From assembly GCF_900100735.1 (NCBI RefSeq), contig NZ_FNCJ01000003.1:124001-188000 (forward strand): 64,000 nt of DNA. The letters are read 5' to 3'. Below are positions 8,225 to 16,145 of this stretch, piece after piece. The stretch is from Paraburkholderia phenazinium (GTDB lineage: Bacteria > Pseudomonadota > Gammaproteobacteria > Burkholderiales > Burkholderiaceae). How positions within the stretch are numbered: position 1 is the stretch's first letter; the number at the start of each line of letters is the position of its first letter. The notes beneath the pieces are model-generated. The model saw only the letters and a program-made list of their open reading frames with translations. It was not told where the DNA came from and did not search any database. Made by a program: the position numbers and the translations under genes.

Positions 8225-10387
8225 ATGTCCAAGTATCTGATCAATTTTGTGGTTTTCCTGGCGGGTCTCGCCGCTGTGTGCTGGATCGGTGTGGGCTACC
8301 TCGGCTCGAACCCATTGGCGCTGGCCGTTACCCTGCTGATTGGCGCCTGCTACGTGGCGGGCGCGTTCGAACTGCGCCGCTATAGCGAGGCGACTGCCAC
8401 GCTGGGACGCGCCGTCGCAGGCCTGTCCGGGCCGCCGGCGAGCCTGGGTACGTGGCTTGATGCGCTGCATCCGACCCTGCGCAATCCGGTGCGCCTGCGC
8501 GTCGAAGGGGCGCGCGTGGCTTTGCCGGGACCGGCGCTGACGCCGTACCTGGTCGGTTTGCTCGTGCTGCTGGGCATGCTGGGCACGCTGCTGGGCATGG
8601 TGGCGACCTTGCGTGGCACGGGCCTCGCCCTGGAAAGCGCGACCGACCTGGACGCGATCCGCGCCTCGCTGGCGGCACCGGTCAAAGGGCTGGGATTCGC
8701 GTTCGGCACCTCGATTGCGGGCGTGGCCACCTCCGCCATGCTCGGGCTGCTCTCCGCGTTGTGCCGCCGCGAGCGGATCCAGGCCGCGCAACTGCTCGAC
8801 GTCAAGATCGCCACCGCCTTGCGGATCTACTCGCAAGCTCATCAGCGCGACGAAACCTTCAAGCTCCTGCAGCGGCAAGCCGAGGTGATGCCCACTCTGG
8901 TCGATCGCCTGCAGTCGATGATGGCCACCATCGAGCAACAGAGCCACGCCTTGAGCGAGCGGCAGATTGCCAGCCAGGACGCCTTCCATGGCAAGACAGA
9001 GGCTGCCTATATGCGCCTTGCTGCTTCCTTGGAGCAATCGTTGAAGGCGAGCGTTGCTGAAAGCGCCCGCACCGCCGGCGCAGCGTTGCAGCCGGTGATG
9101 GAGGCCACGCTGGCCGGACTCGCGCGCGAGTCGGCGGCGTTGCAGGGCACGGTCAGTGAGGCCACGCAACGGCAGCTGGACGCTGTCAGCGAGGCTGCGC
9201 AACGTCAACTGGACACGGTTCGCGACGCCGTGCAACGGCAACTGGACGGCCTGTCGACTGGCTTCGCGGCTTCTACCACGACTGTGGCGGATATCTGGAA
9301 CAAAGCCCTGGCGGGGCACCAGCGCTCCAGCGAGGCCCTTGCCGAGCACCTGCGCAGTTCACTGGACCGCTTCACCGAGACCTTCGAACAACGTTCGGCC
9401 GGCCTGCTGGACGGCGTGTCTGCGCGGCTGTACGCTACGGCGGGCAGTGTGTCGCGGGCGTGGACCGAAGCGCTCGCGCGCCAGGAAAGCGTCGGCGAGA
9501 AGCTGGCCGCTCACAACGAGCAGGCGCTCGCCGCAGCTGCTGCGACCTTCGAGCAGCACTCGGCGGCGCTGGTACGCACGCTCGGCGAGTCGCAGGTGGG
9601 CTTGCAAGCGGAATGGGTCTCGCGTGACGAGCAACGGCTGGTGGCGTGGACCGAGGCCCTCGGTTCGATCGCCGCGACCTTGAGCAAGGAATGGGAGCAG
9701 ACCGGCACGCGCACCGCGAGCCGTCATCAGGAGATCTGCGAAACGCTGGCGCAGACCGCGCGCGACATCTCGGCACAGACGCAAGCGCATGCCAGCAACA
9801 CGATCGCCGAAATCTCCGGGCTTGTGCAAGCCGCTTCGGAAGCCCCGAAGGCGGCGGCAGAAGTCGTTGCCGAACTGCGCCAGAAGCTCTCCGACAGCAT
9901 GGTTCGCGATACCGCGATGCTGGAAGAGCGCAGCCGCTTGCTGGCGACGCTGGAAACCCTCCTCGATGCCGTCAACCACGCCTCCACCGAGCAGCGTGTG
10001 GCCGTCGATGCGCTGGTCGCCACCTCGGCAGACCTGTTGGAGCGCGTCGGCACGCAGTTCGCCGACAAGGTCGAGCAGGAGACCGGGAAGCTCGGCGCGG
10101 TTGCCGCGCAGGTGACCGGCAGCGCCGTCGAGGTGGCGAGCCTGGGTGATGCATTCGGCGCGTCCGTGCAGGCGTTCGGCGAGTCGAACGAGAAGCTGGT
10201 GGCTCACTTGCAGCGTATCGAAGCCGCGCTCGACAAGTCGCTCGCACGCAGTGACGAGCAGCTTGCCTACTACGTGGCGCAGGCGCGGGAAGCCATCGAC
10301 CTGAGCATGATGTCGCAGAAGCAGATCGTCGAAGAGCTTCAGCAGCTCGCGGGCGAGCGGGCGTCCCCCGGAGTTGAAGCAGCATGA
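8225..10387 (+). CDS. DUF802 protein: MotA/ExbB-like membrane domain with a very long helical tail
   Basis: A 720-residue protein. Four membrane helices lie near residues 5-25, 30-48, 106-128 and 152-178. The last two resemble the MotA/TolQ/ExbB channel pair: LVGLLVLLGMLGTLLGMVATLRG and VKGLGFAFGTSIAGVATSAMLGLL, followed by a basic stretch. After about residue 190 the chain is almost entirely helical and Ala/Glu/Gln-rich, over 500 residues, predicted coiled coil. It contains three tandem 11-residue repeats and imperfect units of about 55 residues (IWNKALAGHQ, AWTEALARQ, AWTEALGSI) that fit the DUF802 repeat. The open frame extends upstream into DUF3348; the ATG at 8225 is chosen for a clean membrane start. 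It overlaps the next gene by ATGA. A proton-driven stator function is inferred from fold. Confidence 0.82.
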   Translation: MSKYLINFVVFLAGLAAVCWIGVGYLGSNPLALAVTLLIGACYVAGAFELRRYSEATATLGRAVAGLSGPPASLGTWLDALHPTLRNPVRLRVEGARVALPGPALTPYLVGLLVLLGMLGTLLGMVATLRGTGLALESATDLDAIRASLAAPVKGLGFAFGTSIAGVATSAMLGLLSALCRRERIQAAQLLDVKIATALRIYSQAHQRDETFKLLQRQAEVMPTLVDRLQSMMATIEQQSHALSERQIASQDAFHGKTEAAYMRLAASLEQSLKASVAESARTAGAALQPVMEATLAGLARESAALQGTVSEATQRQLDAVSEAAQRQLDTVRDAVQRQLDGLSTGFAASTTTVADIWNKALAGHQRSSEALAEHLRSSLDRFTETFEQRSAGLLDGVSARLYATAGSVSRAWTEALARQESVGEKLAAHNEQALAAAAATFEQHSAALVRTLGESQVGLQAEWVSRDEQRLVAWTEALGSIAATLSKEWEQTGTRTASRHQEICETLAQTARDISAQTQAHASNTIAEISGLVQAASEAPKAAAEVVAELRQKLSDSMVRDTAMLEERSRLLATLETLLDAVNHASTEQRVAVDALVATSADLLERVGTQFADKVEQETGKLGAVAAQVTGSAVEVASLGDAFGASVQAFGESNEKLVAHLQRIEAALDKSLARSDEQLAYYVAQAREAIDLSMMSQKQIVEELQQLAGERASPGVEAA
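9158..9256 (+). repeat. Three tandem 33-bp repeats inside the DUF802 tail
   Basis: Three consecutive 33-base units (9158-9190, 9191-9223, 9224-9256) encode the 11-residue motif E/D-A-x-Q-R-Q-L-D-x-V/L-x. Eleven residues is a hendecad coiled-coil period (three helical turns), so the repeat would extend a helical stalk with little supercoiling. Confidence 0.8.
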
Positions 10388-11031
10388 ACGAGGAAATCGA
10401 CGGCGGCGCGGAAGCCACGGCTCCGATCTGGCCGGTCTTCGCCGACCTGATGTCGGCGTTGCTGGGCGCTTTCGTATTGATCCTGGTCTGCGTGATCGGG
10501 CTGCAGCTCGAACTCTCGACGAGGCTCGAGCAGGAGGTCAAGCAGCGGCAAATGGAAACGCAGCGCCGCAAGACCCTGGAGGAGGCACTGGCCGGGCCGC
10601 TGGCAGCGGGGCGGGTGACGCTGGTCAACGGGCGCATTGGGATCAATGGCAGCGTGTTGTTTGCGCTGAACTCCGATCAGTTGCAACCGGAAGGCCGCGA
10701 CGTATTGAAAAGCCTGGCAGGGCCGCTATCCGCTTACCTGCGCGCCAATGATCAGATCCTGATGGTGAGTGGCTTTACCGATGACCGGCAAGTGCGGGAA
10801 GCCAACCGGCGTTTTGCCGATAACTGGGAGCTGTCGGCTCAGCGCGCGTTGACCGTGACGCGCACGTTGATCGATGAAGGTGTGCCGTCTTCCTCAGTAT
10901 TTGCGGCGGCGTTCGGCTCGCAGCAACCCGTGAGCTCAAATGCCGACGACGCCGGACGCGCACGGAACCGGCGCGTGGAAATTGCGCCTGTCCCCAGGCC
11001 GTCTAACGCGATGGTGAAGCCCCGTGAATGA
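10384..11031 (+). CDS. MotB/OmpA-like peptidoglycan-binding stator partner
   Basis: A 215-residue protein with one membrane helix at about residues 20-41 (FADLMSALLGAFVLILVCVIGL) and a periplasmic OmpA-like domain. Asp21 at the cytoplasmic start of the helix is placed like the proton-binding aspartate of MotB, TolR and ZorB. The OmpA-like domain (about 75-203) has the NWELSAQRALTVTRTLIDEGV helix and the closing GRARNRRVEI peptidoglycan-binding signature. The linker between helix and domain is short. Start and upstream stop share ATGA, so it is coupled to the DUF802 channel-like protein, its obvious complex partner. Function as an ion-driven stator is inference from these features. Confidence 0.87.
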   Translation: MNEEIDGGAEATAPIWPVFADLMSALLGAFVLILVCVIGLQLELSTRLEQEVKQRQMETQRRKTLEEALAGPLAAGRVTLVNGRIGINGSVLFALNSDQLQPEGRDVLKSLAGPLSAYLRANDQILMVSGFTDDRQVREANRRFADNWELSAQRALTVTRTLIDEGVPSSSVFAAAFGSQQPVSSNADDAGRARNRRVEIAPVPRPSNAMVKPRE

Positions 11032-11704
11032 CGGTGGTCGCGACATGACGAGCGGAGTGCGAGCGCAACTCGACGCATGGCGCGAGCGCGGCGCCGATCG
11101 CCTCGATCCTGTCCGCTTTCGTTTTATCGAGGCGCTGGATCGGCGCGCAGCTGGGCACAGCGGCGAGGTGCGGCGTCTTCTTGACGGCAGGCTGTCCGAA
11201 CTGCTTGCGGTATATGCCGACGATCTGGGGCGTGCAGCGTTGGGCGTTGGCGAATCCGATAACACCGATGCGACACCAGAACCGGCTCGTGAGTCGCTTG
11301 CTGGGCTGAATGACTACATTGCCAACCACCGTGCGCGAGCCTCTGCTTCTATGGTTGGTGAGGGTCGCACTGCAGGTCACGCTTTGCCGCGGCCACATTC
11401 CTACCCGGAACTCGAAGCGCTTGAGTACTTCAGAGAAGTTTGGTCCAGGTTCCGCACCGGCCGGCAGTTGCAGCAGTCTCTTGAGCAGGTGCCGGGGAAT
11501 GCCGGTCCGCTCAATTCGAGCAGCCTCGTCCACCGGTCGCTCTCGTTGATGCGCGAATTGTCGCCGGGGTATCTGCAGCAGTTCCTTTCCTACGTCGACG
11601 CCTTGTCCTGGATGGAGCAGATGAATAGCGGCGACGTGCCGACGGGTAAAGATGCGCCTCGTACGGGGAACGTAAAGAAGGGAACTCGGGGGAAAGCGCG
11701 CTAG
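11024..11704 (+). CDS. DUF2894 family protein, last gene of the motor-like operon
   Basis: A 226-residue soluble protein. I assign DUF2894 from the C-terminal core YPELEALEYFREVWSRFRTGRQLQQSL...GPLNSSSLVHRSLSLMRELSPGYLQQFLSYVDALSWMEQM and the N-terminal RAQLDAWRERGADRLDPVRFRFIEALDRRA. The middle is a disordered linker and the C-terminal tail is basic. The GTG start at 11024 overlaps the OmpA-like gene by eight bases; an alternative ATG is at 11045. No enzyme motif is visible. The family is tied to the preceding three genes, so it is probably a cytoplasmic partner of the motor-like complex. Confidence 0.8.
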   Translation: MNDGGRDMTSGVRAQLDAWRERGADRLDPVRFRFIEALDRRAAGHSGEVRRLLDGRLSELLAVYADDLGRAALGVGESDNTDATPEPARESLAGLNDYIANHRARASASMVGEGRTAGHALPRPHSYPELEALEYFREVWSRFRTGRQLQQSLEQVPGNAGPLNSSSLVHRSLSLMRELSPGYLQQFLSYVDALSWMEQMNSGDVPTGKDAPRTGNVKKGTRGKAR

Positions 11705-11771
11705 CGCGGTCGCCGCAGCGGGAATTTGCTGCCTGAGCCTTGAGAGGGCGGGCGCGGATGCTGAGTGTTCG

Positions 11772-12122
11772 TTACGATGCCGCTGACTGCACTTCAATCT
11801 CTTCCTCGGCACGGCCCTTAAGCCATAGACCGAAGTCCCGCATGACTTCCACGACAGGTCGCAGACGCTCGCCGTCCTCAGTCAGCCGATACTCCACCTT
11901 GACCGGCACTTCCGGGAAAACCGTGCGATCTATCAAGCCAGCCTCTTCGAGCGCTCGAAGATCAAGCGTAAGCATACGCTGTGAGATACCTGGCGCGTCC
12001 CTGCGCAGATCGTTGAAACGTTTTGGACCATCGAGCAGGTATGAGACCAGCAACAATCGCCAGCGACCGCCGAGCAGGCGCATCGCTTCCTCCACGGAGC
12101 ACCCAGTTGCGCTTTTTTTCAT
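11772..12122 (-). CDS. HxlR family transcriptional regulator
   Basis: A 116-residue winged-helix regulator of the HxlR (DUF24/MarR-like) family: GCSVEEAMRLLGGRWRLLLVSYLLDGPKRFNDLRRDAPGISQRMLTLDLRALEEAGLI followed by the wing VEYRLTEDGERLRPVVEVM. Cys8 sits where the redox- or electrophile-sensing cysteine lies in YodB/HypR relatives, but it may be structural. It is divergent from a glutathione transferase gene across 155 bases, which makes that gene its likely target. Confidence 0.9.
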   Translation of the reverse strand: MKKSATGCSVEEAMRLLGGRWRLLLVSYLLDGPKRFNDLRRDAPGISQRMLTLDLRALEEAGLIDRTVFPEVPVKVEYRLTEDGERLRPVVEVMRDFGLWLKGRAEEEIEVQSAAS

Positions 12123-12277
12123 CGTTTAGCCTTTGCCAGGTATACTTTTTTTAACTTCACCACAAAAATCTGCCTTCTTCTCTTTTGATCCCAAGTGCGT
12201 GATATTAGCCGCGTTGCCATGAAAACGTATGGTACCGGTTACTTATTGGACACACACCGCACAGGAGAAGGGAAGGT

Positions 12278-12934
12278 ATGAAGCTCTATCACGCACCCGG
12301 CAGTTGTTCTCATTCGATTTGCATCGTACTGCACGAAACCGGCTTGCATACGCAAACGATTAAAGTCGATGCGCGCAAGCACCTGGTCGAGGATGGAACG
12401 AGCTACCTGGATGTCGCCCCTCTGGGCTATGTGCCGCTTTTGCAACTCGACGATGGCACGTTTCTACGTGAGGGACCGGTCATTGCACAGTACCTCGCCG
12501 ACCAGCGCCCTGAGACGGAACTGACACCGGCGCATGGCACCATGGATCGCTACCGGCTTCTCGAATGGCTTAACTTCCTGACTTCGGAGATTCATAAAGG
12601 TTTTATCCCGCTGCTCTATGCTGTCGCAGCGGGTAAGTACGTCGACACGGCGAGGCCAAAACTCGAGAGCCGGTATCAGTGGATCGACCGACAGCTAGCA
12701 GATAAATCATTTCTGATGGGCGAGCGTTTTACGATTGCTGATGCTTATTTGTTTGCGCTAACCAGGTGGGGTAAGGCAAGCTGGATGCAGTCGGTATACA
12801 ACGTGAATATCGACCTCAGTGCGCACCGCCACTTGCAGTCCTGGTATGAGCGTGTATGGAGCCGACCGGCCGTTCAGCAGGCGCTGGAAGCGGACGGGTT
12901 CATCACTTCCGCAATGCCATCACCACGTATCTGA
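12278..12934 (+). CDS. Glutathione S-transferase (beta-class-like)
   Basis: A 218-residue cytosolic glutathione transferase. The N-terminal thioredoxin-like domain starts MKLYHAPGSCSHSICIVLHETGL, in which Cys10/Ser11 occupy the beta-class catalytic region, followed by the cis-proline GYVPLLQLDDG and the glutathione-gamma-glutamyl site EGPVIAQYLAD. The helical C-terminal domain has the N-capping box GERFTIADAYLFALTRW. The ATG follows a purine-rich GGAGAAGGGAAGG. Divergent from the HxlR regulator. Its last 32 bases overlap the end of the convergent dnaN-like gene. Confidence 0.9.
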   Translation: MKLYHAPGSCSHSICIVLHETGLHTQTIKVDARKHLVEDGTSYLDVAPLGYVPLLQLDDGTFLREGPVIAQYLADQRPETELTPAHGTMDRYRLLEWLNFLTSEIHKGFIPLLYAVAAGKYVDTARPKLESRYQWIDRQLADKSFLMGERFTIADAYLFALTRWGKASWMQSVYNVNIDLSAHRHLQSWYERVWSRPAVQQALEADGFITSAMPSPRI

Positions 12935-14003
12935 ACGCTTCATCACCCGGTGCGACGAACAATGCGCTTAGTTTGCTGGCACTCAAACGAAAGTTAAGCG
13001 TCTCGGTTCGAAGTGTTGCCATCGCATCGAGCAAGTAGCGGATGTTGAAGCTAAGTTCAACCGGTGCGCCGTCGTAGGCAATGTCAAGCTCTTCAAACGA
13101 TTCTTCATCGTCAGGGTTGTTGAGGCTGATCTGCAATCGGCCGTGGCCTGCGGAGCATTGAATGCTCCTGAATTTTTCGGTGGTGAGCACGGCGGCGCGC
13201 TGCAAGCAGGCATGAAACGCTTGTCGTTCAAGCGTGAACTCCGCCTCGAACCCGGATGGGATCACTCGCTTGAAGTCGGGATATCGGCCCGAGATGAGCT
13301 TGCATGTGAAGAAGACTTTCCCAAACGCGAAACTCGCGTACCCCGACGCGGCGGTAATCAGCACCGTCGAGTCGTCCTCCGGCAGCAGGCGAATCAGTTC
13401 GATGATCGCCTTCCTGGGGATGATCATTTCCTGCGCATCGTGGCTGGTTTGTGAAGGGATGTGGGCGGTGGCGAGCCGGTGCCCGTCGGTCGCCACTGCG
13501 GTGAGTTCGGGACCGCCAATCAACAGGGTGCCGTTCAGGTAGTAGCGAATATCGTTGTCCGCCATGGCAAAGTGCACCATATGCAAGAGGCGTTTCAGCT
13601 TTCCTGCTTCGACGGAAAACGATAGCTCAGGCTTCGCGCTACGCTTGAGTTGCGGAAAATCTTCAGAACGCCCCGCGTGGAGAGAGATCCGGCTGCCCGG
13701 CCCCTGGATGATGAGGCGGCTTCCGGACAGGGAGAGGCTAAGTTGCGCGTCGGGCATGGCACGCACGACATCCAGAAGCTTGCGTGCGTTGACGGTTAAG
13801 GCCGTATTGGACTCACTGGAGTCGATAGTCTCCGTCGCGCTTAGCTCCAACTCCAGGTCGGTGCTTTGGAACTGCAGTTGTTTTCCTTCTGTCGCAACTA
13901 GCACGCTGGAAAGAACGGGGACGGTGCTACGCCGTTCCACGATGCCGCAAACGATTTGTAGAGGGTGAATGAGGGCATCACGTGGAGCTGTCAGAAACTT
14001 CAT
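12903..14003 (-). CDS. dnaN: DNA polymerase III beta sliding clamp, stand-alone paralogue
   Basis: A 366-residue beta clamp of full length. All three clamp domains are present: RDALIHPLQIVCGIVERRSTVPVLSSVLV at the start, FAMADNDIRYYLNGTLLIGG and AVATDGHRLATAHIPS in domain 2, and QRAAVLTTEKFRSIQCS and ISLNNPDDEESFEELDIAYDG in domain 3. The C-terminus is YVVMALRK instead of the usual YVVMPMR-type end, which is part of the hydrophobic pocket that binds polymerases and other clamp partners. It is not beside dnaA, gyrB or recF, so it is likely a second copy. GAGGA precedes the ATG. Possible roles (lesion bypass, specialised replication, resistance to a clamp-targeting antibiotic) are speculation. 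Confidence 0.88.
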   Translation of the reverse strand: MKFLTAPRDALIHPLQIVCGIVERRSTVPVLSSVLVATEGKQLQFQSTDLELELSATETIDSSESNTALTVNARKLLDVVRAMPDAQLSLSLSGSRLIIQGPGSRISLHAGRSEDFPQLKRSAKPELSFSVEAGKLKRLLHMVHFAMADNDIRYYLNGTLLIGGPELTAVATDGHRLATAHIPSQTSHDAQEMIIPRKAIIELIRLLPEDDSTVLITAASGYASFAFGKVFFTCKLISGRYPDFKRVIPSGFEAEFTLERQAFHACLQRAAVLTTEKFRSIQCSAGHGRLQISLNNPDDEESFEELDIAYDGAPVELSFNIRYLLDAMATLRTETLNFRLSASKLSALFVAPGDEAFRYVVMALRK

Positions 14004-14051
14004 GAAATTCCTCTAACGTTGGGAGGCGTCGCAACTCTTGTATAACCCTCG

Positions 14052-14081
14052 CCATACAAATTCGTCATCCTAATTGTATGG
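14052..14081. promoter_or_regulatory. Operator-like palindrome upstream of the dnaN paralogue
   Basis: CCATACAA (14052-14059) and TTGTATGG (14074-14081) form a perfect 8+8 inverted repeat with centres 22 bases apart, two helical turns. It lies 49-78 bases before the dnaN ATG, where a promoter should be. The spacing fits a dimeric repressor site better than a transcript hairpin. No regulator gene is adjacent to suggest which protein binds. Confidence 0.55.
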
Positions 14082-14665
14082 AGGGGTGCAATGTTTTCTT
14101 GTCAATCGGACTGGGTGTTACCTGTCGGTCAGCGGATTGTCTCGACCGACTGGGCCGCAAAGGGTTAAGGCTGCGTTGACATGGCCGAACAATAACCCGT
14201 GGATTTAATTGAGTCAACTGACAAGCTTCACTTGTCATCGGGCGTGTGGCCAAATCCTCCCAGAGCGAACTTTCCTTTTCGCGCCCTTGGCCTTACGTCG
14301 CGGTCATTCGCGCCGATGCGCGGATCCTTGCCAGGTTATTTCAAGCGGGACTGTATAGGCCGACGCGCAGCGAACTCACTACAATCAGCGGCTAATTGGA
14401 CCGCAAGGACCTCAGCGCGAAGGGTCGAAAATTCTCTGAACACCTCATCGAGCCGCTTTAGACGTTATGGCGAGCACGCATTGCGCATGCTTTGAGTGGC
14501 ATCTCATACAAATCGTTGTACTTAGCATATTTCGTTTTTGCATATCGTGAAATCTCCTTTCAAACGGGCAACCGTCTGCCAATAATGTTCTTGCTATCAA
14601 CCCGGGGCCGTCGCCCGTATGGGTCATTGCAAACACTCGGCGTCCCCTTTAAAAATGGAGAAGAA
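14082..14665. other. Long intergenic region between dnaN paralogue and chitinase
   Basis: About 580 bases with no recognised gene, noticeably more AT-rich than the flanks. An open frame runs into the chitinase from 14492 but its first 58 codons look non-coding. A second inverted repeat, TGACAAG / CTTGTCA with a five-base loop, lies at 14219-14237. The right half should hold the chitinase promoter. Confidence 0.45.
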
Positions 14666-16015
14666 ATGAGACGGATGTCATCGAGGATCATGGCCGCTTC
14701 GGCCATTTTTGTGGGCGCCATGAGCAGTGCTTTCGCTTCCGGCGTCTACGTACCCTATGTGGACATGACGGCATGGCCGACGCCATTGATCGACGTGATC
14801 GGCGTCCAGCAGGGTATCCAGCAGTTCACCATGGCTTTTGTCGTGTCCGGCAATAACCAGTGTGTCCCATCATGGGGCGGTGTGCAGAATATCGGGCCTG
14901 GCAACACGTCCGATCTGCTCACCTCTATTTCCACCTCGGTCTCAAACTATCGGGCCAAGGGCGGTGAAATCTCCATATCCTTTGGTGGCGCCAACGGCTT
15001 GCCGCTGATGCAGGCCTGCACCAGTGCCTCGACATTGCAGAGCGCATACCAGACGGTGATCGACAGCTATGCGGTAACGCACATCGACTTCGATATCGAA
15101 GGTGTGTCGCAGGAAGATACCGCGTCAGTCACGCGTAATTTTCAGGCGGTTCAAGCGCTCCAGTCGGCCATGGCCGCAAAGGGCACACCGTTGCACGTCA
15201 CGCTTACGCTGCCGGTCATGCCGACTGGTCTCACTCAGGATGGCCTAAACATTCTCAACGCCGCTATCGCCAATAACGTCGTATTCGACGCCGTCAATGT
15301 GATGGCGATGGACTACGGCGGTGCCTCGATCGAGATGGGGCAGGCGGCGATACAGGCCGCATCGTCGCTGTACTCGCAACTCGATACCGCATACAAAGCG
15401 GTGGGGCAGACGAAGACCGATGCGCAGCTTTGGCAGATGGTCGGTGTGACGCCTATGATCGGGGTGAACGACGTGCAGGGTGAGACATTCACGCTTGCTG
15501 ACGCGCAGTCGCTGCTGAGCGTCGCCAATAGCGACGGTTTCGGCATGTTGAGCAACTGGTCGGTGGGCCGCGATCAGGCCTGTGCCAGCAGCACGGGTTC
15601 TGCGTCGCCGAGTTGTTCGGGCATTCAGCAGACGCCGTACGCGTTTGCCGCGATCTTCGGGCAGCTCAACGGCCATTGGGGATCGGGCGTAACGCAGGAC
15701 CCGTCGTATGGCGGCGGATCTTCGGGGGGCACGCCGGCTGCGGGTGCGCCGTGGTCGGCCGCTCAGATCTATACGGCGGGCATGACCGTTACGTATCAGG
15801 GCGCTACGTACAAGGCTCAATGGTGGACACAGGGTGACATACCCGGCCAGTCGGCGGTATGGGTTCTCGTGTCGGGGCCTGTTCCAACATGGTCCCCGAC
15901 GATGTCCTATTCCGGAGGGTCCTGTGTGATGTACTTTAATGTGAAATACTGCGCCCAGTGGTGGACCCAGGGCAACACGCCGAGCAGCGGCGGTGTCTGG
16001 GTCAAATCGAGTTGA
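14666..16015 (+). CDS. Secreted GH18 chitinase with two C-terminal chitin-binding modules
   Basis: A 449-residue exported glycoside hydrolase family 18 enzyme that should cleave chitin or chitooligosaccharides outside the cell. It has a signal peptide (RRMSSRIMAASAIFVGAMSSAFA), a GH18 barrel beginning VYVPYVDMTAWP, the catalytic DxxDxDxE-type motif seen as THIDFDIEGV with Glu as acid, and later barrel strands FDAVNVMAMDY and GFGMLSNWSVGRD. After a GGGSSGG linker come two ChtBD3 (CBM5/12) modules with AQIYTAGMTVTYQGATYKAQWWTQ and a second AQWWTQ. GGAGAAG directly before this ATG decides the start over a longer frame. Stand-alone gene. Confidence 0.92.
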   Translation: MRRMSSRIMAASAIFVGAMSSAFASGVYVPYVDMTAWPTPLIDVIGVQQGIQQFTMAFVVSGNNQCVPSWGGVQNIGPGNTSDLLTSISTSVSNYRAKGGEISISFGGANGLPLMQACTSASTLQSAYQTVIDSYAVTHIDFDIEGVSQEDTASVTRNFQAVQALQSAMAAKGTPLHVTLTLPVMPTGLTQDGLNILNAAIANNVVFDAVNVMAMDYGGASIEMGQAAIQAASSLYSQLDTAYKAVGQTKTDAQLWQMVGVTPMIGVNDVQGETFTLADAQSLLSVANSDGFGMLSNWSVGRDQACASSTGSASPSCSGIQQTPYAFAAIFGQLNGHWGSGVTQDPSYGGGSSGGTPAAGAPWSAAQIYTAGMTVTYQGATYKAQWWTQGDIPGQSAVWVLVSGPVPTWSPTMSYSGGSCVMYFNVKYCAQWWTQGNTPSSGGVWVKSS

Positions 16016-16145
16016 TGGCGCTTGAACTGGAACGCGCAGAGTGTCGTCGACGGGAGTTAGCTACAGCGGGATGACTGCGCGTTGCAACACGGTCACGACC
16101 GCCCAGCCAGTTCAGATTCCAATCTCCTTTGCCGACGGATAGTCA

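Noticed and set aside
8096..9349. 417-codon open frame on the minus strand
   Set aside because: It lies antisense to the DUF802 gene, is Arg/Gln/His-rich and has no family resemblance; a GC-rich shadow frame.
7471..11704. Reading the operon as a true Zorya system
   Set aside because: No ZorC, ZorD helicase or ZorE nuclease is nearby, and the flanking genes are DUF3348 and DUF2894; only the motor-like part is comparable.
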